Assembly: GCA_937877465.1 (NCBI GenBank)
Contig: CALFIT010000314.1
Coordinates: 1-6,870 of the forward strand
Length of the DNA stretch: 6,870 nt
Direction of reading: 5' to 3'
Source of the DNA: an uncultured Bacteroidales bacterium
GTDB lineage: Bacteria > Bacteroidota > Bacteroidia > Bacteroidales > F082
Under the pieces are notes generated by a model that was not told the origin of the DNA, did not search any database, and saw only the letters and a list, made by a program, of their open reading frames with translations. The position numbers and the translations under genes are program-made. Positions 1 through 5,939 of the stretch are shown here, piece after piece. Position 1 is the first letter of the stretch. Each line of letters starts with the position of its first letter.

Positions 1-262
1 CACTATGCACATCGTGGTCGCGAAACGGAACCGCCTCCGTATACAACAGCGTAAAATCTACCGCCGCCGTCTGCGTCTGTTGACGTATTCTTTTATCCGC
101 CGCCGCGTTCAGCACCTCATCATTCGCCGCTATCTTCTGCCAATTCTCTCCCTCATAACTCGCGTCCCCGACCTTCAAAACGCCCTTATGCGCCTCGTCA
201 GAAATGCTGTATACATAAATGAGCTTTTGAACAAACGCCCTCTTAAATACCGCTTCACTCAT
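1..262 (-). CDS. GIY-YIG-like / helicase-type restriction protein, N-terminal 87 residues (runs off the window)
   Basis: Reading the minus strand from an ATG at 262-260 gives an open frame of 87 codons that leaves the window at base 1. The protein begins MSEAVFKRAFVQKLIYVYS. IYVY at about residues 15-18 and LKVGDAS at about 29-35 resemble the two halves of a GIY-YIG (T5orf172-like) nuclease module. From memory, Bacteroidota proteins with this N-terminus are large DEAD/DEAH-helicase restriction proteins encoded next to a restriction-modification M subunit; only the N-terminus is visible here, so the helicase part is inference. The start overlaps the stop of the preceding frame by 4 bases (ATGA, 262-259), which implies translational coupling and supports this start. 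Base composition is poorer in GC than the peptidase and sugar genes. If the upstream M subunit is really truncated, this protein may lack its modification partner. Confidence 0.62.
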   Translation of the reverse strand, partial: MSEAVFKRAFVQKLIYVYSISDEAHKGVLKVGDASYEGENWQKIAANDEVLNAAADKRIRQQTQTAAVDFTLLYTEAVPFRDHDVHS

Positions 263-609
263 TTTTGTGCTTTCCCCCGCTCGCCTAAAACTAAATCTAA
301 AAACCGCACTTTTTTATTCTTTTCCCAATCCATTATAACACAATAAATTCCATTATGCTTTGTATTATCGCCAGTCAAACAGCCATCGCACGCTTTTGAA
401 ATTATTTTTCTCTCAAACAAATCTTCTTCAACGATTTCTTTTTCGCAGCACGATAACGGCACAACGCATTTTAAGCCGTCCATTTGCCAGATATTCCATA
501 CAATTATGTTTGCAAATTCCGCCGCTTCTTTCTCTAAAAGACTTTCTCCCCATCTCTCCTCATAATGCTCATCTATCGTGAGAAAAACATTCTTTCGCGC
601 AATTAAGAC
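259..609 (-). pseudogene. C-terminal remnant of a restriction-modification N6-adenine methyltransferase (M) subunit
   Basis: This is the 3' part of the chimeric frame, residues 148-263. Segments such as NVFLTIDEHYEERWGE, FANIIVWNIWQMDGLK, a Cys-containing stretch (CCEKE, CDGCLTGDN, GIYC) and KKVRFLDLV resemble, from memory, the C-terminal ~110 residues of Bacteroidota 'restriction endonuclease subunit M' proteins of the Eco57I/N-6 MTase class. The SAM-binding motif I and the NPPY/NPPF catalytic motif of such proteins would lie upstream and are absent, so this piece cannot methylate DNA. The four or five cysteines might bind a metal, but that is speculation. No in-frame start precedes it at the junction, so it is translated only as part of the fusion. 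It ends in TGA (261-259), overlapping the next gene's ATG by four bases, which is the native operon arrangement of such RM systems. Confidence 0.6.
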
Positions 610-1050
610 ACCAGGCGAGCGGATGGTGTCGGGGTCGGTACCGTCGCCGTTCCACGAGTCGTAGTGCGCCCCGCACACCACATATTCCTCGGGTCGCGTC
701 ACGCCCCATTGGATGCCGATGATGTTGTCGCCCGTCTCTTCGGGGAAGCCCGGCTTGTTCACCTTGAAGTCGTGCTTGATGACGGTGTCGAGGCCGAGGC
801 TGCTGTAACGGTCGTAAAGCCAGTCCTGCACCTCGAAGATGTGGCGGCTGTCGCAACGGCGGTTGTAGTAGGAGCAGAGGTGCGCGATGGTGGCCTCGAT
901 GCTGTCGGTGGAGACCGAGTCCATCAAGGCGCGGATGGTCGGGTTTTCCGTCGTCACCGAAGGATAGGTGTGCTCGTAGATGTGCGGCGGTTGGGCGAAT
1001 GTGGCAATACCACAGAACAGCATTGACAAAGCAAATAATAGTCTTTTCAT
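259..1050 (-). CDS. Chimeric ORF: N-terminal half of a secreted M28 aminopeptidase fused to a restriction M-subunit tail
   Basis: The 263-residue frame has two unrelated parts. Residues 1-20 form a signal peptide (MKRLL, hydrophobic core, ending FAQ). Residues 21-147 match the start of M28 zinc aminopeptidases: GDNIIG at about 107-112 and GAHYDSW at 127-133, where H129 and D131 correspond to the HxD of the first metal site. M28 proteins normally continue SPGADDNASG, which carries the bridging Asp, then further Glu, Asp and His ligands. Here SPG (145-147) is followed by VLIARKNVFLTIDEHY, typical of restriction M subunits. The peptidase therefore lacks most of its metal ligands and should be inactive, although the frame is open. 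The ATG at 1050 is supported by the signal peptide and by a TAGCTTTG -7 box at 1110-1103. It lies 94 bases downstream of tsaB. It is best treated as a broken gene; an assembly chimera is possible. Confidence 0.72.
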   Translation of the reverse strand: MKRLLFALSMLFCGIATFAQPPHIYEHTYPSVTTENPTIRALMDSVSTDSIEATIAHLCSYYNRRCDSRHIFEVQDWLYDRYSSLGLDTVIKHDFKVNKPGFPEETGDNIIGIQWGVTRPEEYVVCGAHYDSWNGDGTDPDTIRSPGVLIARKNVFLTIDEHYEERWGESLLEKEAAEFANIIVWNIWQMDGLKCVVPLSCCEKEIVEEDLFERKIISKACDGCLTGDNTKHNGIYCVIMDWEKNKKVRFLDLVLGERGKAQK

Positions 1051-1070
1051 GGTCTTTTATTTTTGGTCGG

Positions 1071-1133
1071 CCCTTCGACAGGCTCAGGGACCTTGGTTTT
1101 ATCAAAGCTAAGGTCGTTGAGCTTGTCGAAACG
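1071..1133. repeat. REP-like imperfect palindrome (two 22-nt arms, 19-nt loop)
   Basis: The left arm, 1071-1092 (TTCGACAGGCTCAGGGA core), is the reverse complement of the right arm, 1112-1133 (TTGAGCTTGTCGAA core), at 17 of 22 positions. The shared core, read as GAGCyTGTCGAA, is the kind of sequence found in dispersed repetitive extragenic palindromes of many bacteria. The element fills most of the tsaB-peptidase gap. Its transcript could fold into a long stem, but no T-run follows, so an intrinsic terminator is not supported. The loop contains the candidate -7 box of the peptidase gene. Copy number cannot be judged from one window. Confidence 0.6.
1103..1110 (-). promoter_or_regulatory. Candidate Bacteroidota -7 box (TAGCTTTG) for the peptidase gene
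   Basis: On the minus strand TAGCTTTG matches TAnnTTTG exactly. It lies in the loop of the palindrome, about 52 bases upstream of the ATG at 1050. The -33 region would fall in the palindrome's right arm, where only a weak TTTCG is seen. The peptidase could instead be read through from tsaB. Confidence 0.35.
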
Positions 1134-1144
1134 CCGATACGGTT

Positions 1145-1840
1145 TTACAAGCCTTTCACATGGGGTTTTCCGGCAACAAAATCTTTCAGATAAAACGGCT
1201 CGAAATAAGCCACGTCGACGAAATCGTGGTTCAGCAATGCCTTGTCTGCCAAGGGACGCATATAGGCCGCCGAAGGCGCAAAACCGTCTACAATCTTAAT
1301 ATCTGATTGGTTTTCGAACAGTTCTGTCAGCTTCGGGGCACCGTCGCCAAAGAGCCACAGGCGGTGGTCTTTCCTCAAATCCTCAAACGAGTTTTCGTCG
1401 ATGACCAAAGCAGCGGTGTCGTCAATTTTGTTCATTTGGGCATCGAAAACGGCGGCGTAGACCTCCATCCTACGGGCGTCAATCATGGGGACAAGCAGGT
1501 CGTTTTCGGCGATTTGGCTACCGAGTTTGGCTTTCAGCCCGTAGGCCATGGCTTCCAAGGTGTCGATGGCCATCAGCGGCAGGTCGGCGGCATAGCAGAT
1601 GCCTTTGGCCGTGCTCACGCCGATGCGCAGGCCCGTGTAGGAGCCAGGACCTTTGCTCACCGCCACGGCATCGAGTTGTCGGTAATCGATTTCGGCCACT
1701 TCCATCACCTCGCGGATAAAATTGGTAATCTTCTCTGAATGAGCGTTTTGTCCCATCGTTTCGCGCAAGGCGATGGTGCAACAACTGTCGTTGAGTGCCA
1801 CCGAACAAACCGGCGTGGCCGTTTCCAAACAAAGTATCAT
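1145..1840 (-). CDS. tsaB: tRNA threonylcarbamoyladenosine (t6A) biosynthesis protein TsaB (YeaZ)
   Basis: TsaB is the ASKHA-fold partner of TsaD (with TsaE) in the cytoplasmic complex that transfers threonylcarbamoyl from TC-AMP to A37 of ANN-decoding tRNAs. The protein starts MILCLETATPVCSVAL, the family's first strand and phosphate-like loop, followed by HSEKI (34-38) and GPGSYTGLRIG (64-74), the hallmark TsaB motif. The C-terminus reads AYFEPFYLKDFV, as in Bacteroidota orthologues. From the ATG at 1840 the length is 231 residues, normal for the family. An upstream ATG at 1891 would add 17 unconserved residues and would lie upstream of the candidate promoter (-7 box 1868-1861), so it is rejected. 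TsaB homologues bind TsaD through the N-terminal lobe, and TsaB lacks catalytic activity itself. The gene is divergent from the methyltransferase operon and is followed by the truncated peptidase. Confidence 0.95.
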   Translation of the reverse strand: MILCLETATPVCSVALNDSCCTIALRETMGQNAHSEKITNFIREVMEVAEIDYRQLDAVAVSKGPGSYTGLRIGVSTAKGICYAADLPLMAIDTLEAMAYGLKAKLGSQIAENDLLVPMIDARRMEVYAAVFDAQMNKIDDTAALVIDENSFEDLRKDHRLWLFGDGAPKLTELFENQSDIKIVDGFAPSAAYMRPLADKALLNHDFVDVAYFEPFYLKDFVAGKPHVKGL

Positions 1841-1860
1841 ATCGCGTCTGTTTTGTGGGG

Positions 1861-1868
1861 CAAAAATA
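1861..1868 (-). promoter_or_regulatory. Candidate -7 box (TATTTTTG) for tsaB
   Basis: On the minus strand TATTTTTGCC fits the Bacteroidota -7 consensus TAnnTTTG. It lies 20 bases upstream of the tsaB ATG at 1840, giving a very short leader. No convincing -33 TTTG was found at the usual ~19-nt distance. Confidence 0.45.
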
Positions 1869-1956
1869 AGGAATAATTTTGAATGCCACACGGGAAACCC
1901 AAGCCATCAGACCTATTTATTTTTTATTTTTAATTAATCCGTTCCAATAAAATCCT

Positions 1957-1964
1957 TACCTTTG
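1957..1964 (+). promoter_or_regulatory. Candidate -7 box (TACCTTTG) for the methyltransferase-galE operon
   Basis: TACCTTTGCC is an excellent match to the TAnnTTTG -7 element of the Bacteroidota primary sigma factor. It sits in an AT-rich stretch, with only a weak -33 region (TTAAT near 1934). Transcription would begin near 1971, leaving a leader of about 90 nt before the ATG at 2062. The leader holds the palindrome at 1986-2002. Confidence 0.55.
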
Positions 1965-1985
1965 CCCAAATTTTATCTTGCCTAA

Positions 1986-2002
1986 TTATGCAAATTGCAT
2001 AA
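1986..2002. repeat. 17-nt palindrome (TTATGCAA-A-TTGCATAA), candidate operator
   Basis: Two perfect 8-nt inverted half-sites flank a central A. The site lies about 15-30 bases downstream of the predicted transcription start of the methyltransferase gene and upstream of its ATG. The position and symmetry suit a dimeric repressor. No candidate regulator gene is in the window, and an AT-rich palindrome can occur by chance. Confidence 0.35.
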
Positions 2003-2061
2003 ATTATTAAAAATCAGTTCCTTAGACTTTTCTAATGGGACTTAGGAGGCGAAGCTGTAGA

Positions 2062-3777
2062 ATGACGAAACCCAACATTTTTATCTCTGAAGCCACCCAA
2101 CGCAATTGGGACAAGCTGCAACACGACGGCCACGGTCGCTTGACGCGACGGGCCAACAAGAGCCGCTCGCAAAAGATCATCACGCCCGAAGGCTATGTGA
2201 TGGCGGGCAGCCTGCCGCGTTTCGTGGACGAATTGAGGGACACCACTTATCCCATCAACGACTTGATTTTCAGCCTCTGCGCCATGTTTTTGGAGCACAA
2301 CAAGGTGAACGCGGCCAACAAACGCCGTTTTTTCGAGGAATATACGCAATATCGGCGACTCGACGTCAGCGTGCCGCGACAAATCCTCAAAAACCGACAA
2401 GACGACTGGATAGGCTTCGTCTATCAGTCGCTGACGGCAGAAGGTAGCCGCATCCTGAAAGGGCTTTACTACACCAAACCCGTGATTGTCAGCGAGATGC
2501 TGTCCGACATTCGGGTGCTGAACGGGGAAAAGTTCCTCGACCCGTGCTGCGGTAGCGGCATCTTCCTGCTCAAGGTGGAACACGCCCAATTGGAGCAGCT
2601 TTATGGCATCGACAACGACCCTTTGGCCGTGATGATTGCCAAGGCCAACTTGATGGTAAAGTTCAGTGAATCATCGGTTTATCCACAGATTTACCAGATG
2701 GACTTCTTGCTTCATGCGGCATCGGCTTTGGGCGACCTCAAGTTTGACTACATCGTCACCAACCCGCCTTGGGGCACCGAGAAAGGCCATTTGCACCGTT
2801 CAGAAGTCATCCACTCGAAGGAAAAGGCCTCGTTGTTCTTCACCGAGTCGTTCAAATTCCTCAACAAGAACGGGATACAGCATTTCCTCATGCCCTCGTC
2901 GCTGATGAAAATCAAGGTACACGCCGACTTGCGCCGTTTTGTGACCCATGAAACCCGCATGGAATCCATCAAGTGTTACCGCGAGCGGTTCAAGGGCGTG
3001 TTTACGGACTTCATCAGCCTGAAAGTCAGCAGGAAACCGATTTTCGGGACGCAGACCTACACCGTCACGACCGAGAAAAACGAGGTGTCGCGCAAGGAGT
3101 TCAAGCCCATCGACGACGACTTCTGCGCCATCCCGATGCTCAGCGACCGCGACGAAGCCATCCTCGGTAGGGCCGAGCGAATGCGTCACGACGACCTCTC
3201 GCACAGCCGTTGGGCCTTGGGCATCATCACGGGCAACAACGCCAAGGTGCTGAGCGACAGGCCGGGAAAAGGCTTGGAACCCATCTTCACCGGAAAGGAC
3301 ATCGGCAAATACAGCCTGAAGCCTGCCTCGCGCTATGTCAGATACGACCGCGCCAATTTCCAGCAATGCGCGAAAGACGAGTTCTATCGGGCGAAGGAGA
3401 AATTGGTGTACAAGTTCGTTTCGGGTCGGCTGTGTTTCACCTACGACGACCAGCAACGGCTGTTCCTCAACAGCGCGAACATCCTCATTCCTGAAGTGGA
3501 CGGCATGGGCATCAAGACGGTGTTGGCGTTTCTCAATTCGTCGTTGTTCAACTTCTTGTATGTCAAGCGTTTCGACGACTTGAAGATCCTGAAAGGCAAC
3601 CTTTCGGCCTTGCCGTTCCCGAAGATTACGCCCGAGCAAGACAAGCAACTTTCCGCCTTGGTTGACAGAGCTTTGAGTGGCGATGCCGAGGCCGTATCGG
3701 TTATAGATGACTTCATTTTTGGCTTGTATCAACTTGGCAAAGAAGAAATAGATAGAATCTTGAATTTTGAATTTTGA
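2062..3777 (+). CDS. TaqI/Eco57I-type N6-adenine DNA methyltransferase, apparently orphan
   Basis: This 571-residue protein is a class I SAM-dependent DNA methyltransferase predicted to methylate adenine N6 in a specific DNA site. Counted from the ATG at 2062: residues 1-125 are a helical N-terminal region; GLYYTKPVIVSEML (about 134-147) corresponds to motif X; FLDPCCGSGIF (158-168) is SAM-binding motif I; GIDNDP (182-187) gives the motif II acidic residue; TNPPWG (233-238) is catalytic motif IV, with NPPW as expected for adenine MTases. The C-terminal half (about 300-560), including IFTGKDIGKY and FLNSSLFNFLYVKRF, resembles the TaqI-type target-recognition domain. No nuclease motif is seen, so a single-chain RM enzyme is not supported. 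An in-frame ATG at 2035 would add 9 basic residues; AGGAGG at 2044-2049, 12 bases before 2062, favours the later start. The stop abuts galE, so the two are probably cotranscribed. Confidence 0.85.
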   Translation: MTKPNIFISEATQRNWDKLQHDGHGRLTRRANKSRSQKIITPEGYVMAGSLPRFVDELRDTTYPINDLIFSLCAMFLEHNKVNAANKRRFFEEYTQYRRLDVSVPRQILKNRQDDWIGFVYQSLTAEGSRILKGLYYTKPVIVSEMLSDIRVLNGEKFLDPCCGSGIFLLKVEHAQLEQLYGIDNDPLAVMIAKANLMVKFSESSVYPQIYQMDFLLHAASALGDLKFDYIVTNPPWGTEKGHLHRSEVIHSKEKASLFFTESFKFLNKNGIQHFLMPSSLMKIKVHADLRRFVTHETRMESIKCYRERFKGVFTDFISLKVSRKPIFGTQTYTVTTEKNEVSRKEFKPIDDDFCAIPMLSDRDEAILGRAERMRHDDLSHSRWALGIITGNNAKVLSDRPGKGLEPIFTGKDIGKYSLKPASRYVRYDRANFQQCAKDEFYRAKEKLVYKFVSGRLCFTYDDQQRLFLNSANILIPEVDGMGIKTVLAFLNSSLFNFLYVKRFDDLKILKGNLSALPFPKITPEQDKQLSALVDRALSGDAEAVSVIDDFIFGLYQLGKEEIDRILNFEF

Positions 3778-3780
3778 ATG
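3760..3780 (+). repeat. Three tandem 7-mers (TTGAATT) at the methyltransferase-galE junction
   Basis: TTGAATT occurs twice and TTGAATG once in direct tandem. The repeat encodes the last residues of the methyltransferase (LNFEF), and its third copy contains both the TGA stop (3775-3777) and the galE ATG (3778-3780). A change in copy number would shift the end of the methyltransferase frame relative to galE. Confidence 0.6.
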
Positions 3781-4791
3781 ATGAATATCCTAGTCACTGG
3801 CGGCGCCGGCTTCATCGGCAGCCATACCTTGGTCGAACTTGCAATGGCGGGCCACGAGACCGTGGTCATCGATAACCTCAGCAACTCGAACAAAAAATCC
3901 TTAGACCGTGTGGCAGAGCTGACGGGCAAGCCCATCCCTTTCTACGAAGTCGACATCCGCGACCGCGAAGGCCTCAACCGCGTCATGAGTGCCCATCACT
4001 TCGATGCCTGCATCCACTTCGCCGGACTGAAAGCCGTGGGCGAAAGCGTGGAGAAGCCTTGGGAATATTATGAAAACAACATCGGCGGCACCTTGGTGCT
4101 GCTTGATGTGATGCGCCAGCACTGCTGCAAGAACATCATCTTCTCGTCGTCGGCCACCGTCTATGGCGACCCCGCCATCATCCCCATCACGGAGGAGTGT
4201 CCGAAAGGCCATTGCACCAACCCCTACGGCCAGACCAAGAGCATGCTTGAGGAAATCATGATGGACATGCAACGGGCCGACAAGGCATGGAACGTGGTGC
4301 TGCTGCGCTACTTCAACCCCATCGGTGCCCATCCGAGCGGCAGGATAGGGGAGAACCCCAACGGCATCCCCAACAACCTGATGCCCTACGTCACGCAGGT
4401 GGCCGTGGGCAAGCGTCCCGAACTGGGCGTGTTCGGCAACGACTATCCAACCACCGACGGCACGGGCGTCCGCGATTACATCCACGTCGTTGATTTGGCC
4501 CGTGGTCATGTGGCGGCTTTGCAAGCCATCGAAAGAGACTGTGGCTGTGCGATTTACAACCTTGGCACGGGTCAGGGCTACTCGGTGCTCGACGTGGTGA
4601 AGGCTTTCGAGAAGGTGAACGGCATCAAGATCCCGTACAGCATCAAGCCACGGCGGGCAGGCGACATCGCCACCTGCTATTCCGACCCCGCCAAGGCGGA
4701 GAAGGAACTCGGCTGGAAGGCGCAATACGGACTCGAAGAGATGTGCCGCGACTCGTGGAACTGGCAGCGCAACAACCCCGACGGGTATTGA
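3778..4791 (+). CDS. galE: UDP-glucose 4-epimerase GalE, with a Cys at the gate position (possible dual Glc/GlcNAc specificity)
   Basis: GalE is a cytoplasmic NAD-dependent extended short-chain dehydrogenase that interconverts UDP-glucose and UDP-galactose. The 337-residue length matches E. coli GalE (338). TGGAGFIGSH (7-16) is the NAD-binding glycine motif; SSSATVYG (123-130) holds the catalytic Ser/Thr; NPYGQTK (148-154) is the YxxxK active site with Y150 and K154; RYFNPIGAHPSG follows, as in GalE. Cys300 (codon 4675-4677) aligns with E. coli Tyr299 and human Cys307, the residue that gates access of the larger N-acetyl sugars. A small residue here suggests that UDP-GlcNAc/UDP-GalNAc may also be used. 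The ATG at 3778 directly follows the methyltransferase stop; an ATG at 3781 is equally possible. No own promoter was seen. Its product feeds surface polysaccharide synthesis with rfbA and rfbB downstream. Confidence 0.95.
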   Translation: MMNILVTGGAGFIGSHTLVELAMAGHETVVIDNLSNSNKKSLDRVAELTGKPIPFYEVDIRDREGLNRVMSAHHFDACIHFAGLKAVGESVEKPWEYYENNIGGTLVLLDVMRQHCCKNIIFSSSATVYGDPAIIPITEECPKGHCTNPYGQTKSMLEEIMMDMQRADKAWNVVLLRYFNPIGAHPSGRIGENPNGIPNNLMPYVTQVAVGKRPELGVFGNDYPTTDGTGVRDYIHVVDLARGHVAALQAIERDCGCAIYNLGTGQGYSVLDVVKAFEKVNGIKIPYSIKPRRAGDIATCYSDPAKAEKELGWKAQYGLEEMCRDSWNWQRNNPDGY

Positions 4792-4810
4792 TTGTTTCGT
4801 AACAAAACCT

Positions 4811-4982
4811 ACAAAACTTTCAAAACATAGTTTTCCAACCTTTCCAAGCACATCGGCGGCCAATCGGCACGCCGATACGATTCGTAAAAGCAGTCGTGCA
4901 TCCGTAGGATGCGTTTGGGAAGCATGCCGGTTGGCTGCTTTCCTTATCTCAATAAAGGTTTTGTTGGTTTTGAGAGTTTTGT
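4811..4982. repeat. Nested inverted-repeat element between galE and rfbA
   Basis: This fills most of the 205-base galE-rfbA gap. Outer arms 4811-4826 (ACAAAACTTTCAAAAC) and 4967-4982 pair over 16 bases with one G-T wobble. A second pair, AACCTTT (4837-4843) with AAAGGTT (4954-4960), lies inside. Middle arms 4855-4869 and 4925-4939 pair over 15 bases with three wobbles. The innermost hairpin is GCATCC-GTA-GGATGC (4898-4912). A competing hairpin, ATCGGC-AC-GCCGAT (4863-4876), uses part of the middle left arm. No open frame of note is present. It could be a MITE-like or REP-like insertion, a structured leader of rfbA, or a processing/attenuation site. It ends only 14 bases before the rfbA ATG. 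Confidence 0.6.
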
Positions 4983-4996
4983 GAAAATTAACAAAT

Positions 4997-5911
4997 ATGA
5001 AAGGCATCGTTTTAGCCGGAGGCTCCGGCACCAGATTGTACCCCATTACCAAGGGCGTGAGCAAGCAGCTGCTCCCCATCTACGACAAGCCGATGGTGTA
5101 TTACCCCATCAGCGCCCTGATGCTCGCCGGCATCCGCGACATCCTCATCATCAGCACCCCACAAGACCTGCCCGGCTTCAGGCGGCTCTTAGGCGACGGC
5201 TCCGACTATGGCGTGCGTTTCGAGTATGCCGAACAGCCTTCGCCCGACGGTCTGGCCCAGGCTTTCATCATCGGGGAGCAATTCATCGGCGATGACTGTG
5301 CCTGCCTCGTGCTTGGCGACAACATCTTCTACGGCAACGGCTTCACGAAGATGCTGAGAGAAGCCGTGCGCACGGCTGAAGAGGACCAAAAAGCCACCGT
5401 CTTCGGCTACTGGGTGGCCGACCCCGAGCGTTACGGCGTGGCCGAGTTCGACCAAAATGGCAACTGCATCAGCATCGAGGAGAAACCCAAGCAACCCAAG
5501 TCGAACTACGCCGTGGTGGGCCTGTATTTCTACCCCAACAAGGTCGTCGACGTGGCCAAGACCATTAAGCCGAGCGCACGGGGCGAGTTGGAAATCACCA
5601 CGGTCAACCAACGCTTCCTTGAGGACGGCGAGCTGAAGGTGCAGACCCTCGGTCGCGGCTTCGCTTGGCTCGACACGGGCACACACGACTCGTTGAGCGA
5701 GGCCTCCACCTTCGTGGAAGTCATCGAGAAGCGCACGGGGCTGAAGGTGGCCTGCTTGGAGGGCATCGCCTACCGTCGCGGCTGGATTACGGAAGAAAAG
5801 ATGCGCGAATTGGCCCAGCCGATGCTCAAGAACCAATATGGGCAATACCTGCTCCGCGTCATCGACGAGTTGAAAGAAAACATTAATTCTGAGACGTTTA
5901 CACAAAAATAG
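4997..5911 (+). CDS. rfbA: Glucose-1-phosphate thymidylyltransferase RfbA (RmlA)
   Basis: RfbA catalyses dTTP + glucose-1-phosphate to dTDP-glucose + PPi, the first step of dTDP-L-rhamnose and related deoxysugar synthesis, in the cytoplasm. LAGGSGTRL (6-14) followed by SKQLLPIYDKPM is the nucleotidyltransferase signature; GDN at 107-109 carries the Mg-binding Asp108; EEKP (161-164) and WLDTGTHDSL (from about 224, with the second metal Asp226) complete the active site. The 304-residue length is slightly above the usual ~290 because of a polar C-terminal tail ending SETFTQK. The ATG at 4997 fits the conserved MKGIVLAGG start; no Shine-Dalgarno is visible, only AT-rich sequence. It lies downstream of galE across the inverted-repeat element. 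The expected next gene, rfbB, is separated from it by the GxxExxY cassette. Confidence 0.97.
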   Translation: MKGIVLAGGSGTRLYPITKGVSKQLLPIYDKPMVYYPISALMLAGIRDILIISTPQDLPGFRRLLGDGSDYGVRFEYAEQPSPDGLAQAFIIGEQFIGDDCACLVLGDNIFYGNGFTKMLREAVRTAEEDQKATVFGYWVADPERYGVAEFDQNGNCISIEEKPKQPKSNYAVVGLYFYPNKVVDVAKTIKPSARGELEITTVNQRFLEDGELKVQTLGRGFAWLDTGTHDSLSEASTFVEVIEKRTGLKVACLEGIAYRRGWITEEKMRELAQPMLKNQYGQYLLRVIDELKENINSETFTQK

Positions 5912-5939
5912 TGTCTTTGTTCCGTCCAAGGACGGGGAA

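Noticed and set aside
5..346. 113-codon plus-strand frame at the left edge
   Set aside because: It is Arg-rich, without a domain, and lies opposite the GIY-YIG/restriction frame, which has a coherent protein and a 4-base operon overlap.
569..1105. 178-codon minus-strand frame overlapping the peptidase fragment
   Set aside because: Its Arg/His/Leu-rich composition is typical of an out-of-frame reading, and it begins inside the palindrome. The overlapping frame has a signal peptide and M28 motifs.
1131..1141. 11-mer ACGCCGATACG shared with 4869-4879, both next to palindromes
   Set aside because: A rough count of random 11-mer matches in a window of this size gives several pairs by chance, and similarity does not extend convincingly beyond the 11 bases.
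1841..1891. Upstream start for tsaB adding 17 residues
   Set aside because: The extension is not conserved in TsaB and would begin upstream of the likely promoter; MILCLETATP is the normal N-terminus.
3901..5079. 392-codon open frame on the minus strand across galE
   Set aside because: It is antisense to galE, which has all its family motifs. It has no recognisable domain and is explained by GC-rich codon bias; similar antisense frames at 2800-3732 and 5189-5929 were rejected for the same reason.
5922..5935. CCGTCC-AA-GGACGG hairpin after rfbA as an intrinsic terminator
   Set aside because: The stem is short with a tight loop, and no T-run follows directly. The same bases are better explained as the left outer inverted repeat of the cassette.
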